Shown: positions 38,363 through 46,515, numbered from the stretch's first letter. The stretch: DNA of 64,000 nt from an uncultured Alphaproteobacteria bacterium (GCA_958295725.1 OY282368.1:2564001-2628000), one strand, 5' to 3'. Made by a program: numbers and translations. Notes: generated by a model not told the origin, from the letters alone.

Positions 38363-38713
38363 ATGACCGGATTCGAAACCGCAAGCCTCGCCATCGCCGC
38401 CGCCAACGCCGCCGCCGCCGTCGTCGTGGCGTGCGGCATCTGGTACGGCATCCGCGCGATGGTCAGCGCCAACAAGGACCGCGCCGTCATCCTCGACCAG
38501 CAACGCCGGGCCGACGAACGCCGCCACGAGGAAACGATGGCCGCGTTCGCTCAACAGCATCGCGCCGACGAACGCCGCCACGAGGAAGCCATGCAGGCGC
38601 ACGCCGGCCAGCGCCGCGGCCTCGAAGCCCTGATCGCCGGCCTCGAACGCCAGACCGCCAGCCTGGAGACCGTCATCGAACGGACCGCGCCGACCGCCGG
38701 CCCTGCCGCATGA
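38363..38713 (+). CDS. Small membrane-anchored coiled-coil protein, tandem copy 1
   Basis: A 116-residue protein: N-terminal membrane helix ([22 protein letters not shown]), then a long charged helix with an 18-residue internal repeat ([18 protein letters not shown] and [18 protein letters not shown]) and a C-terminal heptad-like SLETVIERT. Its TGA overlaps the ATG of an almost identical second gene. I do not know a named family. It probably oligomerises at the inner membrane. Confidence 0.75.
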   Translation: MTGFETASLAIAAANAAAAVVVACGIWYGIRAMVSANKDRAVILDQQRRADERRHEETMAAFAQQHRADERRHEEAMQAHAGQRRGLEALIAGLERQTASLETVIERTAPTAGPAA

Positions 38714-39039
38714 CCGAATTCGAAACCGCAAGCCTCGCCATCGCCGCTGCCAACGCCGCCGCCGCCGTCGTCGCGGCGTGCGGTATCTGGTACGGCATCC
38801 GCGCGATGGTCAGCGCCAACAAGGACCGCGCCGCCATCCTCGACCAGCAACGCCGGGCCGACGAACGCCGCCACGAGGAAACGATGGCCGCGTTCGCTCA
38901 ACAGCATCGCGCCGACGAACGCCGCCACGAGGAGAACATGGCCGCGCTCAAGGCGTTGATCGGCGGCCTCGAACGCCAGACCGCCAGCCTGGAGACCGTC
39001 ATCGAACGGACCGCGCCGGCCGCCGGCCCCGCCGCATGA
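38710..39039 (+). CDS. Small membrane-anchored coiled-coil protein, tandem copy 2
   Basis: A 109-residue near-duplicate of the preceding gene, starting [19 protein letters not shown]. It differs by a few substitutions and a shorter region after the second RADERRHEE repeat (NMAALKALIGG in place of [18 protein letters not shown]). Translation is probably coupled through the ATGA overlap. The two could form a heteromeric coiled coil. Confidence 0.75.
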   Translation: MTEFETASLAIAAANAAAAVVAACGIWYGIRAMVSANKDRAAILDQQRRADERRHEETMAAFAQQHRADERRHEENMAALKALIGGLERQTASLETVIERTAPAAGPAA

Positions 39040-39078
39040 CGGAGCGCGGTCGCGGCGCCCCCGTCTCCCCTTCCGCCG

Positions 39079-40707
39079 TCATACGAGCCTCGATTGCGCG
39101 ACCGCCGCCTTGATGAACGACGCGAACAACGGGTGGGGATCGAACGGTTTGGATTTCAACTCCGGATGGAACTGGACCCCGATGAACCACGGGTGGTTCG
39201 GAACCTCCAGGATCTCGGGAAGAAGCCCGTCCGGTGATTTGCCCGGAAATACGATGCCGGCCTTCGCCAGGACGTTTTCGTAGGCGAGATTGACCTCGTA
39301 GCGATGGCGGTGGCGCTCGCTGATCCGTTCCCGTCCGTAGATCCCGAAGACCTTGCTGGTCGGACTGATGACGCAGTCGTAGGCGCCGAGTCGCATCGTG
39401 CCGCCGACGTCGCCGGTTTCGTCGCGATATTCCGTCCGCCCGTCCTTCTCCCATTCCGTCATGAGGCCGATGACCGGATCCTCGCATTCGCCGAACTCGC
39501 TGGATCCCGCACCCGGCAGACCGGCCATGTTCCGGGCCGTTTCGATCACGGCCATCTGCATCCCGAGGCAGATCCCGAAATAGGGAATCCGGCGGTCCCG
39601 GGCGATCCCGGCGGCCGCGATCTTTCCCTCGATGCCGCGTTCGCCGAAACCGCCCGGCACCAGGATACCGTTGACTCCCTCCAGATGATGGAGGTCGCCG
39701 TCCCGCGCGAACGTCTCGGACTCGATCCACTCGACGTCGACGTCGACCCTGTTGGCGATGCCGCCGTGAACCAACGCCTCGTCGAGCGATTTGTAGGCAT
39801 CCTTGAGACCCGTGTACTTGCCTATCACGGCGATCTTCACCTCGCCCTCGGGCGCCGTGAGCCGTGTCGCGATGTCCTCCCAGACGCGAAGGTCCGGCTC
39901 CGGCGTTTCCGACATCCCGAAGGCCCGCAGGATTTGGCGGTCCAGTCCGGCCTGGTGGTAGCGGAGCGGAACTTCGTAGATCGAGTCCACGTCGAGAGCC
40001 GGGATCACGGCTTCGTCCCGAACGTTGCAGAACAGCGCGATCTTGGACCGCTCGTTCGCCGGAATTTCCCGATCGCACCGGCATAGAAGTATGTCGGGCT
40101 GAATCCCGATCCCCCGCAATTCCTTGACCGAGTGCTGCGTGGGTTTCGTCTTCAACTCGCCCGCCGACGGAATATAGGGAAGAAGGGTCAGGTGGACGAA
40201 GAGCGCCCGGTCGCGGCCGAGTTCGTTGCCGAGCTGCCTGATCGCCTCGACGAACGGCAGTCCCTCGATATCGCCGACCGTGCCCCCGATCTCGCACAGC
40301 ACGAAATCCCGATCCTCCACGTCGGCGCGGACAAACCCCTTGATCGCGTCCGTCACGTGGGGAATGACCTGGACGGTCGCTCCCAGATACTCGCCCTTCC
40401 TCTCCCGCGCGATGATGCGCTGATAGAGGCGCCCCGAGGTCACGTTGTCGCTCTGCCGCGCCGCGACCCCGGTAAAACGCTCGTAGTGGCCGAGATCGAG
40501 ATCCGTCTCCGCCCCGTCGTCGGTGACGTACACCTCGCCGTGCTGGTAGGGATTCATCGTTCCCGGATCGACGTTGAGGTAGGGGTCCAGCTTGCGCAGG
40601 CGCACCTTGAACCCACGCGCCTGAAGCACGGCGCCGAGCGCCGCGGAAGCGAGACCTTTTCCCAACGAGGAGACGACGCCGCCGGTAATAAAGATATACC
40701 GCGTCAT
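39079..40707 (-). CDS. pyrG: CTP synthase
   Basis: A 542-residue enzyme. The N-terminal synthetase has [38 protein letters not shown] and the allosteric/active-site region [17 protein letters not shown]. The C-terminal glutaminase has [12 protein letters not shown] (nucleophile Cys) and [17 protein letters not shown] (His/Glu). It makes CTP from UTP, ATP and glutamine. ATG at 40707 gives the canonical start; secG lies 83 bp upstream on the same strand. Confidence 0.97.
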   Translation of the reverse strand: MTRYIFITGGVVSSLGKGLASAALGAVLQARGFKVRLRKLDPYLNVDPGTMNPYQHGEVYVTDDGAETDLDLGHYERFTGVAARQSDNVTSGRLYQRIIARERKGEYLGATVQVIPHVTDAIKGFVRADVEDRDFVLCEIGGTVGDIEGLPFVEAIRQLGNELGRDRALFVHLTLLPYIPSAGELKTKPTQHSVKELRGIGIQPDILLCRCDREIPANERSKIALFCNVRDEAVIPALDVDSIYEVPLRYHQAGLDRQILRAFGMSETPEPDLRVWEDIATRLTAPEGEVKIAVIGKYTGLKDAYKSLDEALVHGGIANRVDVDVEWIESETFARDGDLHHLEGVNGILVPGGFGERGIEGKIAAAGIARDRRIPYFGICLGMQMAVIETARNMAGLPGAGSSEFGECEDPVIGLMTEWEKDGRTEYRDETGDVGGTMRLGAYDCVISPTSKVFGIYGRERISERHRHRYEVNLAYENVLAKAGIVFPGKSPDGLLPEILEVPNHPWFIGVQFHPELKSKPFDPHPLFASFIKAAVAQSRLV

Positions 40708-40790
40708 GGACCGTGAACATACAACAGGAATACCGCGCCCCCAAGCGAAAGCGGGGCGGGGCGGCGACCCGGAGTCACCCGGCCGGCGGT

Positions 40791-41117
40791 CTATCGCGAC
40801 AGGGGAACGGACGGCCCGCCCGGCTGGCGCGGCGGAGCGCCCGACGCCGGCGCCTGGGGTTCGGTCTCGATCACCGACGACGGCCCCCGGGGCCCGCCGG
40901 AGAGGATGGCCAGAATGATGCTGGTCGCGATGAAACAGGTCGCGAGGATCGCCGTAGCCCGCGTCAGCAGATTGGCGGCGCCGCGGCTGGACATCATGCC
41001 GCCGCCGGCTCCGCCGCCGCCGATCCCGAGCGCGCCGCCCTCGCTGCGCTGCAAGAGGATGACTCCCACGAGCGTCAGCGCGAGAAGGATATGGGCCACG
41101 AGTATGACCATGATCAT
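40791..41117 (-). CDS. secG: Preprotein translocase subunit SecG
   Basis: A 108-residue protein with two transmembrane helices ([20 protein letters not shown] and [19 protein letters not shown]) joined by the Gly-rich SecG loop ([22 protein letters not shown]) and ending in a Pro-rich tail. It supports SecYEG-dependent export. Either of the first two Met codons may start it. The order tpiA-secG-pyrG is conserved among alphaproteobacteria. Confidence 0.92.
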   Translation of the reverse strand: MIMVILVAHILLALTLVGVILLQRSEGGALGIGGGGAGGGMMSSRGAANLLTRATAILATCFIATSIILAILSGGPRGPSSVIETEPQAPASGAPPRQPGGPSVPLSR

Positions 41118-41153
41118 GGCGCATTCGTAGACGAAGCGACGCGTCCAGGCAAT

Positions 41154-41205
41154 TCCCCCCTGCCGGGGGAAGGCCGTTTACACGCCTGCGCCCCCCACGG
41201 GGGGA
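41154..41205. repeat. GC-rich double hairpin between tpiA and secG
   Basis: CCCCCCTGCCGGGGG (from 41155) and CCCCCCACGGGGGG (about 41191-41204) form two short stems separated by GAAGGCCGTTTACACGCC. It is the second member of the intergenic hairpin set also seen at 35616 and 55721. Confidence 0.5.
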
Positions 41206-41238
41206 GGAGTACGGGCGGCCCCGGCGGACGGGCGCGGC

Positions 41239-42018
41239 TCAAGTCGGGCTCGAATCGTCGTGGAACGCCCGGACGATGGGCCAGAACGTCTCCGCCTTCA
41301 GGCTCGCGCCGCCGACCAGGGCCCCATCGACGTTCTCGATCGACGCTATCTCGGCCGCGTTGCCGGGATTCACGGAACCTCCGTAGAGAAGGCGAAGCGT
41401 GGCCGCGTCGGGGCCGAACCTCGCCGCGAGCAGGCGCCGCATCGCACCGTGCATCTCGTGGATTTCCCCTGGCGCCGGCGTCCGGCCGGTCCCGATGGCC
41501 CAGACGGGTTCGTAGGCGACTACCGCGTTCGACGCGCCGGCGCCGTCCGGAACCGAATTGACGAGCTGGTCTTCCACCGTCCGAAGCGCCCGTCCCGCAT
41601 CCCTCTGCGCTTCCGTTTCGCCGACGCACACGATGGGAACGAGACCGGCGCGCCGCGCCGCCGCAGCCTTCTCGCGCACGACGGAGTCGGTTTCTCCGTG
41701 GCCGGTCCTTCGTTCCGAATGACCGACGATGACGTAGGCGCAACCGGCGTCCCCGAGCATCTCGGCGCCGATGTCGCCGGTGTGCGCGCCATCCGGCCGG
41801 GCGTGGCAATCCTGGCCGCCCAGCGCGATCGGCGAGCCGGCGATGACGTCGAGAACCGGAAAGAGCTGGTGCGCCGGCGGGCACACGAGCACGTCGCAGG
41901 AGAGCCCGCCCTCCGCCGCCGCGCGATCGACCAGCGCGGATGCGAGCGCGACGGCGCCGGCCCGGGCGCCGTTCATCTTCCAGTTGCCCGCGACGAGCGG
42001 GCGGGACGCGCCTGTCAT
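41239..42018 (-). CDS. tpiA: Triose-phosphate isomerase
   Basis: A 259-residue TIM barrel: VAGNWKMNG (K14), YVIVGHSERR (His), VAYEPVWAIGTGRT (Glu) and LYGGSVNPGNA with VGGASLKAETF. It interconverts dihydroxyacetone phosphate and glyceraldehyde-3-phosphate. It is the last gene of the conserved minus-strand block before the accessory island begins. Confidence 0.97.
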   Translation of the reverse strand: MTGASRPLVAGNWKMNGARAGAVALASALVDRAAAEGGLSCDVLVCPPAHQLFPVLDVIAGSPIALGGQDCHARPDGAHTGDIGAEMLGDAGCAYVIVGHSERRTGHGETDSVVREKAAAARRAGLVPIVCVGETEAQRDAGRALRTVEDQLVNSVPDGAGASNAVVAYEPVWAIGTGRTPAPGEIHEMHGAMRRLLAARFGPDAATLRLLYGGSVNPGNAAEIASIENVDGALVGGASLKAETFWPIVRAFHDDSSPT

Positions 42019-42132
42019 GGCCGGGAGCTTCCAACGGTTCGTGTCGGCGGGGTGTTATAGGCGCGAACGTCCTTCATGGCCACAAGCCGCCGATCCCGGC
42101 CGCCGTTCGCCGCCGAGGCCACGAACGTGTCG

Positions 42133-42173
42133 GCGAAGGCCGTCCCGCCGGTCCGGGATCGGGGCGGGAGGCC
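42133..42173. repeat. Dispersed 36-bp repeat with palindromic core, copy 1
   Basis: Bases 42133-42168 (GCGAAGGCCGTCCCGCCGG onwards) recur at 46440-46475 with one mismatch. In this copy the arms extend: GGCC-GT-CCCGCC (42138-42149) pairs with GGCGGG-A-GGCC (42163-42173). It lies between the adhesin 3' end and tpiA and may end the adhesin transcript. Confidence 0.55.
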
Positions 42174-42247
42174 GCAATCGACCGGCCGCGGCTGCGGCAA
42201 CGGGCGCTACGGCGACCGCGCTCCGCGGTCTCCCGCCATGCGTTCCC

Positions 42248-45007
42248 CTACCACACGAAGCCCACGCCGGCGCGCCCGGCCGCCGAGGCGCCGCTGGAGG
42301 CGGCGATGCCCGCGTTGACGAAGACGTTGTTCATGTCTCCGACGCGGGCGCTCATGCCGATGGCGAGCGCGCTCTCGCCGCCGTACTGCCCGGCGCCGAC
42401 GCCGAGAAAGAACCGGCCGCTGTGCGGCACGATGTTGGGCAGCGCGGTGAGCGCCGACGCCATCGCCGTGGTCTTGTCGAGGCGCGTGTCGAGTTCGCCC
42501 ACACGCCGGTCGAGCGCGTTCAGGCGCCGGTCGGCGCCCGCCAGCTGGCTGAAGTCCAGGGTGCGCAGCCGCACCCGCCGCGCGTCGCCGTCCTGGTACA
42601 CGTCCTGCACCACGATCTTGCGCTCGACATCGTCCGGCGTCTCTTCGGCCTCGGTCACCGGGGCCTTCTCGAGCGCGCCGTCCGATCCCCGGGGGATGAA
42701 GCCGTCGATGCTGTCGAGGCGCCCGGCGATGCTGGCCGCGTGCGGGGCGTCGCTGTCGGTCGCCGCAGCGGCCACGCCCGTGGCGCCGTAGGGAACCCCG
42801 TACAGCGCCTGGAACAGGTAGGCGAACCGTTCCTTCGCCGACAGGGGCTGGCCCTTCGTCTCGTCCAGCGCCAGGAACTCGGTCATGGTCGTGCCCACCG
42901 GGTCGCCGCTCTCGTCCAGCGCCGGCGCGATCGACAGCCGCGTGTCGGTGAGCAGGGCGACCAGCGCCGTGATCTGCTCGTTGGTGGCGCCCTTGAGGGT
43001 CACGACCGTGCGGTCCGCGCCCGAACCCGTGCGGATCTTGGCGATGGCCACCCGGTCCTGGACGCCCCGGTCGACCTGATCGACGATCTCCCTGATCCTG
43101 CGCCCGTCGCCGGTCGCGTCCACCTCGCCGTCGTCGTCCGCGTCCGCGTCGAGGGACCGCGTGGCGTCCGTGACGGTCTGGATCACGTTGGCGCGCCCGA
43201 TGGCGGCGAATTCGGCGCTGCTGGCGGTGTCGAGGGTCTCCTGTACGGAGCGGATGCGCGCGTAGGCGTTGCCGTCCCGGCTGGCGGTGTCGGTGGCCAC
43301 GCCCACGAGGCCGTGCAGGTTCCCGCCGTCGGCGGAGAGTTCGCCGTCGGGGTTCACGGTGAGCACCTCCGGGTTCGCGGTCTGCGCGGCGGCGACCCCC
43401 GGCAGGCGGTAGGCGTGGCCGCTCCCGCCGATCACGACCTGGTTGGCGGCGGAAGCCGCGACCCCGGCGCCGATGGCGATGGCGTTGGCGCCGGTCGCCG
43501 ACGCCCCCCTTCCGAACGCGATGCTGTCCTGACCGGCAGCCCTAGAACCGGCGCCGACGGCGACGCCGCCCGACGTGGCGGCCACCGGGGTCGGAAGGTT
43601 GCTCCGCGAGAGGCCGCTGACGGCCTCCAGCGCGGAAACGGCATACACCTTGCCGCCGATGACGACGTTGTCCCCGCGCGTGGTCCGGGCCGAATCGGCC
43701 AGGTATTCCGCGACGCTGGTGTAGAGCCAGCCCGCGGACACGCCGCCGGCCTTGGCGTTCCGCCCCAGGGCGACGGTGTTCTCGCCGTGAGCATCGGCGT
43801 GCTCGCCGATGGCGATGGCATACCTGCCGGTCGCCCACGCGGCGGTGCCGAGGGCGGTGCTGCGTTCTCCCGAGGCGTCGCTGGCGCTGCCGAGAGCGGT
43901 GCTCCGACCGCCGGTCGCCTGGGCGTAATACCCCACGGCGGTAGCCCTCGTGTTCAAGGCCCGCGCATACGTCCCGACGGCGGTGGCGCGGCTCGTGGAC
44001 AGCGCGGTCAGGCGGCCCTGCAGGCGCGTCCGGATGCTTTGACGGAAGGCTTCCCCGGCCGCGTCGTCCTGGGCGAGCCTCGCGTCGGTCCTCTCACCGG
44101 CGGTCAGGAATTCGTCGCAGGCGTCAGTGAAAGCCTGGATGCCGCCGCCCATGCCCCAGCGCGTATCCCGGGCGCATTCGATCAAGCTTCCGACGTCGCC
44201 GCCGCTTACGGCGTCGCCGAGATATTGATCCGCGTCCAGATTCGCGGCGAGCGCCCAGCGGCCCAGGGCCGTGGTCCGCTCGCCCAGCGCGGTGGCGTCC
44301 TTCCCCAACGACGTGGCGCCCGAGCCGGCGCTGCTCGCGTGTTGACCCACGGCCGTGGCGCCGTCACCGGAGGTATGGGAGTACATCCCCATTGCGATGG
44401 AGTTGCCGTCGTAGGTGCGGGCGTGATCGCCGACGGACGTGGAACGGCTTCCGAAAGCGCCGGCGAACTGACCCACGGCGGTGGAGTGAACGCCGGAGGC
44501 GCGCGCTCCGGACCCCACGGCGGTGGCGTCGTAGGCTGTCGCCCGGGCGTCTTCGCCCACGGCGGTGGTGGCGTAACCGGGAATGACGGGATCCGGCAGG
44601 CTGCCGTCGGCGAGAGTGCCGGCGTTGTTGGCTAGCTCAAGCGCATTGGTGTCATAAACCTTGCCGTTGATCCCGGCATAGAGCCGACCCGCCCGGCCCG
44701 CGTCGGCGAGATACGCCGCGACGTTGGCGTAGCTCGCGATCAGGTTGCTGTTCGTCAGGCCGGTGTTGGAGTGGAATTGCTCAAGCTGCCACACTGGAAA
44801 GGCGTGCGCTCCGATCTTGACGGCGCCGTGGTCCGTCCGGTCCGAGTCCGCGAGGTACGCCGCGGCGTCGGCGTATTCCGGGACGCCGGCGGGCTCGTCG
44901 TCGGCGCCCGTGCCCGCCTTGTAGGCCAAGGCCGGCGGCGCCAGAAACAGCAGAAAGATCAGCGCGCCGAGGCTGGCGCGCGCCGAGGAGAAGATCGTGG
45001 TGCTCAT
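42248..45007 (-). CDS. YadA-type trimeric autotransporter adhesin
   Basis: A 919-residue surface protein. A signal peptide (SLGALIFLLFLAPPALA) precedes a passenger with two blocks of YadA-head repeats (ATAVGxxAxAxGxxS, e.g. TAVGQHASSAGSGATSLG). Three copies of a ~42-residue YLADS...IGGKVY...ALE...SNL module lie at about 48-89, 96-137 and 428-469. A calcium-loop-like DADDDGEVDATGD, a coiled-coil stalk (LNALDRRVGELDTRLDKTTAM) and the C-terminal YadA anchor (SGRFFLGVGAGQYGGESALAIG...AGVGFVW) follow. It trimerises in the outer membrane and mediates adhesion. ATG at 45007 has GAGGG upstream; an ATG at 45022 is possible. Confidence 0.92.
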   Translation of the reverse strand: MSTTIFSSARASLGALIFLLFLAPPALAYKAGTGADDEPAGVPEYADAAAYLADSDRTDHGAVKIGAHAFPVWQLEQFHSNTGLTNSNLIASYANVAAYLADAGRAGRLYAGINGKVYDTNALELANNAGTLADGSLPDPVIPGYATTAVGEDARATAYDATAVGSGARASGVHSTAVGQFAGAFGSRSTSVGDHARTYDGNSIAMGMYSHTSGDGATAVGQHASSAGSGATSLGKDATALGERTTALGRWALAANLDADQYLGDAVSGGDVGSLIECARDTRWGMGGGIQAFTDACDEFLTAGERTDARLAQDDAAGEAFRQSIRTRLQGRLTALSTSRATAVGTYARALNTRATAVGYYAQATGGRSTALGSASDASGERSTALGTAAWATGRYAIAIGEHADAHGENTVALGRNAKAGGVSAGWLYTSVAEYLADSARTTRGDNVVIGGKVYAVSALEAVSGLSRSNLPTPVAATSGGVAVGAGSRAAGQDSIAFGRGASATGANAIAIGAGVAASAANQVVIGGSGHAYRLPGVAAAQTANPEVLTVNPDGELSADGGNLHGLVGVATDTASRDGNAYARIRSVQETLDTASSAEFAAIGRANVIQTVTDATRSLDADADDDGEVDATGDGRRIREIVDQVDRGVQDRVAIAKIRTGSGADRTVVTLKGATNEQITALVALLTDTRLSIAPALDESGDPVGTTMTEFLALDETKGQPLSAKERFAYLFQALYGVPYGATGVAAAATDSDAPHAASIAGRLDSIDGFIPRGSDGALEKAPVTEAEETPDDVERKIVVQDVYQDGDARRVRLRTLDFSQLAGADRRLNALDRRVGELDTRLDKTTAMASALTALPNIVPHSGRFFLGVGAGQYGGESALAIGMSARVGDMNNVFVNAGIAASSGASAAGRAGVGFVW

Positions 45008-45030
45008 CAAAGGGGCCCTCATACGTCACC

Positions 45031-45100
45031 GTGAAGAGGCCCCGTGAAGAGGCCCCGTGAAGAGGCCCCGTGAAGAGGCCCCGTGAAGAGGCCCCGTGAA
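45031..45100. repeat. 13-bp tandem repeat in the adhesin leader
   Basis: Five perfect copies of GTGAAGAGGCCCC (plus strand), 45031-45095, plus five bases of a sixth. They begin 24 bp upstream of the adhesin start codon at 45007 and lie between it and the predicted promoter at 45200-45229. Perfect short tandem repeats are prone to slipped-strand change. Here copy number would alter leader length and structure, not reading frame. Confidence 0.9.
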
Positions 45101-45167
45101 GTTCGCAACCCTACCCTACCACGAACGACGCCGCAAGGTCAAAATCCGTCGCGCGCCCGAATTCGGT

Positions 45168-45300
45168 GCTCCGGGAATATGCGGCCCGACGGTGTGCGGA
45201 TTGTGCGGATCCTCCAGACCGGCGGTCAAATCACGGTATGGAAAAATTTTCCCTATCGCAGAATTTTTCTCTTGCCTCGTCCCGCGACCATTCCCATCAT
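45168..45300. repeat. Direct repeat A, copy 1 (about 133 bp)
   Basis: Begins GCTCCGGGAATATGCGGCCC and matches copy 2 at 46218-46350, exactly 1,050 bp away, at high identity for its first ~110 bases and more loosely to the end. It contains an AT-rich inverted repeat, GAAAAATT...AATTTTTC (45241-45269). Here the part equivalent to the LexA-regulated promoter of copy 2 has decayed (TTGCCT...CATCAT). Confidence 0.85.
45200..45229 (-). promoter_or_regulatory. Candidate sigma70 promoter for the adhesin gene
   Basis: On the minus strand TTGACC (45229-45224), an 18-bp spacer and CACAAT (45205-45200) resemble -35 and -10 boxes. Transcription would start near 45193, pass through the 13-bp repeats and reach the adhesin ATG at 45007. 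The match is moderate, especially at -10. Confidence 0.4.
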
Positions 45301-45303
45301 GCC

Positions 45304-45741
45304 TCAGAGAGTCTGTTGGCGAGCACTCACGGATTGCCGTCCTTGCGGGGATGTTTGATCCAAGAAAGTACGCGGGGACAGAATCACGACCGGTCCGTAT
45401 CGCGGTTCCGTGACGTCCCGACTGTTGCCGGTGATCAGAAACGCGCCGCCGGCCGCCGCGGTCGCCAAGTAGATTTCATCGTCAGGGTCGCGGAGACCGA
45501 ACTCCGCATCCTCCGGTTCGACCGCAGTGGCGACCCGCTCAAGCTCCTCGACGATGGCCAAGAGGCCGTCGCGGCACAACGCGTGTGCGGGCCGTTCCGC
45601 GATCCCCCTATACTCATCGACGATGGGTTCGGAGAGCACGACCTCATGATTACACGTCGCCTCGATGATGACCTCGGCACAGGTTCCTCCGGTGGACCGG
45701 GCCGCCGAAACAAGAACGTTGCAGTCGATGACGACTCTCAC
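45304..45741 (-). CDS. PIN-domain putative toxin (VapC-like, COG1569 type)
   Basis: A 145-residue PIN-fold protein. Acidic active-site residues are visible: Asp in VVIDCNVLVSAAR, Glu in SEPIVDEYRGI, Asp pair in RDPDDEIYLATA, with GNSRDV late. PIN toxins are Mg2+-dependent RNases. It starts with GTG at 45741, overlapping the antitoxin stop (GTGA), the coupling expected of a toxin-antitoxin pair. The C-terminal ~20 residues run into the repeat region. The RNA target is unknown. Confidence 0.8.
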   Translation of the reverse strand: MRVVIDCNVLVSAARSTGGTCAEVIIEATCNHEVVLSEPIVDEYRGIAERPAHALCRDGLLAIVEELERVATAVEPEDAEFGLRDPDDEIYLATAAAGGAFLITGNSRDVTEPRYGPVVILSPRTFLDQTSPQGRQSVSARQQTL

Positions 45742-46040
45742 GTTTCACGGTCGCGGCGCTCGCGGCGGGCCTGGGCGATGTCGGCAATGACATCTTCCAT
45801 GATTTCGTCCTCGGAACGGCCAGCGTCGTCGGGCAAGGGCTCGATCCGCGCGAGGATGGATGCAATTCGGTCGGCGGACGCATTGCGCTCCTTGCGCTCC
45901 ACCACCTCCTTGGGACGGAAGAGGATGCCGTCCCCGACAACGGTAGCCTCCAGGAGGCCGCCCTCGCGCAGATCGAGCTCTCTGCGCAGCTTGGCGGGAA
46001 TGGTGACCTGGAACTTCGGTTTCACGGTGACCAGGGGCAT
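45738..46040 (-). CDS. AbrB/SpoVT-type antitoxin
   Basis: A 100-residue protein with an N-terminal swapped-hairpin DNA-binding domain (LVTVKPKFQVTIPAKLRRELDLREGG) and an acidic C-terminal helix region (PLPDDAGRSEDEIMEDVIADIA) suited to mask a PIN toxin. ATG at 46040 gives the standard domain start. Antitoxins of this type usually repress their own promoter, here predicted at 46250-46279. Translationally coupled to the toxin gene. Confidence 0.82.
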   Translation of the reverse strand: MPLVTVKPKFQVTIPAKLRRELDLREGGLLEATVVGDGILFRPKEVVERKERNASADRIASILARIEPLPDDAGRSEDEIMEDVIADIAQARRERRDRET

Positions 46041-46217
46041 GGCGCGCCTCGCACGACGAAAATTGGAAAGTCGTTCTTTCTTACCATGGCGTATGCGAAG
46101 ATGCAATATCGGGTCGTCTGGAAGTGTCGCCAGCACACGATGTGTCCGGTTCAGGTAGCACAGGAGTTGTCCGGTCGGGTGTCTCCGCAAGGAGGCGCCT
46201 GGACGGACCGGACAGCC

Positions 46218-46350
46218 GCTCCGGGAATATGTGGCCCGACGGTGTGCGGATTGTGCGGATCCTCCAGACCGGCGGTCAAATCACGGCATGGAAAAATTTT
46301 CTCTATAATGGAATTTTTCACTTGACTCGCCCCGCAATTGTTCCTATATT
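46218..46350. repeat. Direct repeat A, copy 2 (about 133 bp)
   Basis: Begins GCTCCGGGAATATGTGGCCC, paralleling 45168-45300. The inverted repeat GAAAAATT...AATTTTTC spans 46291-46319. Unlike copy 1 it ends in an intact TTGACT-N17-TATATT promoter with a LexA operator. The two copies bracket the toxin-antitoxin pair. Confidence 0.85.
46250..46279 (-). promoter_or_regulatory. Candidate sigma70 promoter for the toxin-antitoxin pair
   Basis: TTGACC (46279-46274), 18-bp spacer, CACAAT (46255-46250) on the minus strand, the counterpart of the promoter ahead of the adhesin. It would give the antitoxin mRNA a leader of about 200 bases. Confidence 0.4.
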
Positions 46351-46354
46351 GTTC
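46322..46354 (+). promoter_or_regulatory. Strong sigma70 promoter overlapped by a LexA (SOS) box
   Basis: TTGACT (46322-46327), a 17-bp spacer and TATATT (46345-46350) are close to consensus. A perfect GTTC-N7-GTTC (46340-46354), the alphaproteobacterial LexA operator, covers the -10. The layout copies that of the lexA promoter in this window (55808-55836). Transcription would run rightward into the antisense strand of the GT2-GtrA gene; I see no convincing gene directly downstream. Confidence 0.7.
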
Positions 46355-46391
46355 CCCAATCGAAACGGGACGACGACGCCATGCGCCCCGA

Positions 46392-46424
46392 TTCGCCGCC
46401 CCCGCTACCGGACACCCGCGCGGG
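46392..46424. repeat. 33-bp direct repeat B, copy 1 (left of the glycosyltransferase)
   Basis: TTCGCCGCCCCCGCTACCGG and onward to GCGCGGG at 46424. It matches 47707-47739 at 29 of 33 positions. The two copies flank the GT2-GtrA gene and read in the same direction, as duplicated edges of an insertion might. Confidence 0.6.
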
Positions 46425-46439
46425 CGTGGCAATCCAGGC

Positions 46440-46475
46440 GCGAAGGCCGTCCCGCCGGTCCGGGACCGGGGCGGG
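46440..46475. repeat. Dispersed 36-bp repeat with palindromic core, copy 2
   Basis: Same sequence as 42133-42168 apart from one base (GGGAC for GGGAT). CCCGCC (46451-46456) can pair with GGCGGG (46470-46475). It lies just past the 3' end of the GT2-GtrA gene, so both copies sit downstream of minus-strand accessory genes, consistent with a transcript-end structure. Confidence 0.55.
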
Positions 46476-46515
46476 GCTTCCGTTTCCCGATCCCGTGGAT
46501 TCCCGCGAATCGCCG

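Larger units (their letters stand above)
38358..39039. repeat. Tandem gene duplication, 347-bp period
   Basis: The segment from GCCGCATGACCG at 38358 repeats from 38705 with only scattered changes through the common end GGCCSTGCCGCATGA-like boundary. The low divergence, including silent sites, points to a recent duplication or gene conversion. Such arrays can expand or contract by recombination. Confidence 0.8.

Noticed and set aside
41771-44635. Long plus-strand open frame opposite the adhesin
   Set aside because: It is the low-complexity mirror of the YadA-head repeats and lacks a ribosome-binding site or recognisable domain.
45031-45100. Possible CRISPR array
   Set aside because: The 13-bp units abut with no spacers and there are no cas genes; it is a simple tandem repeat.
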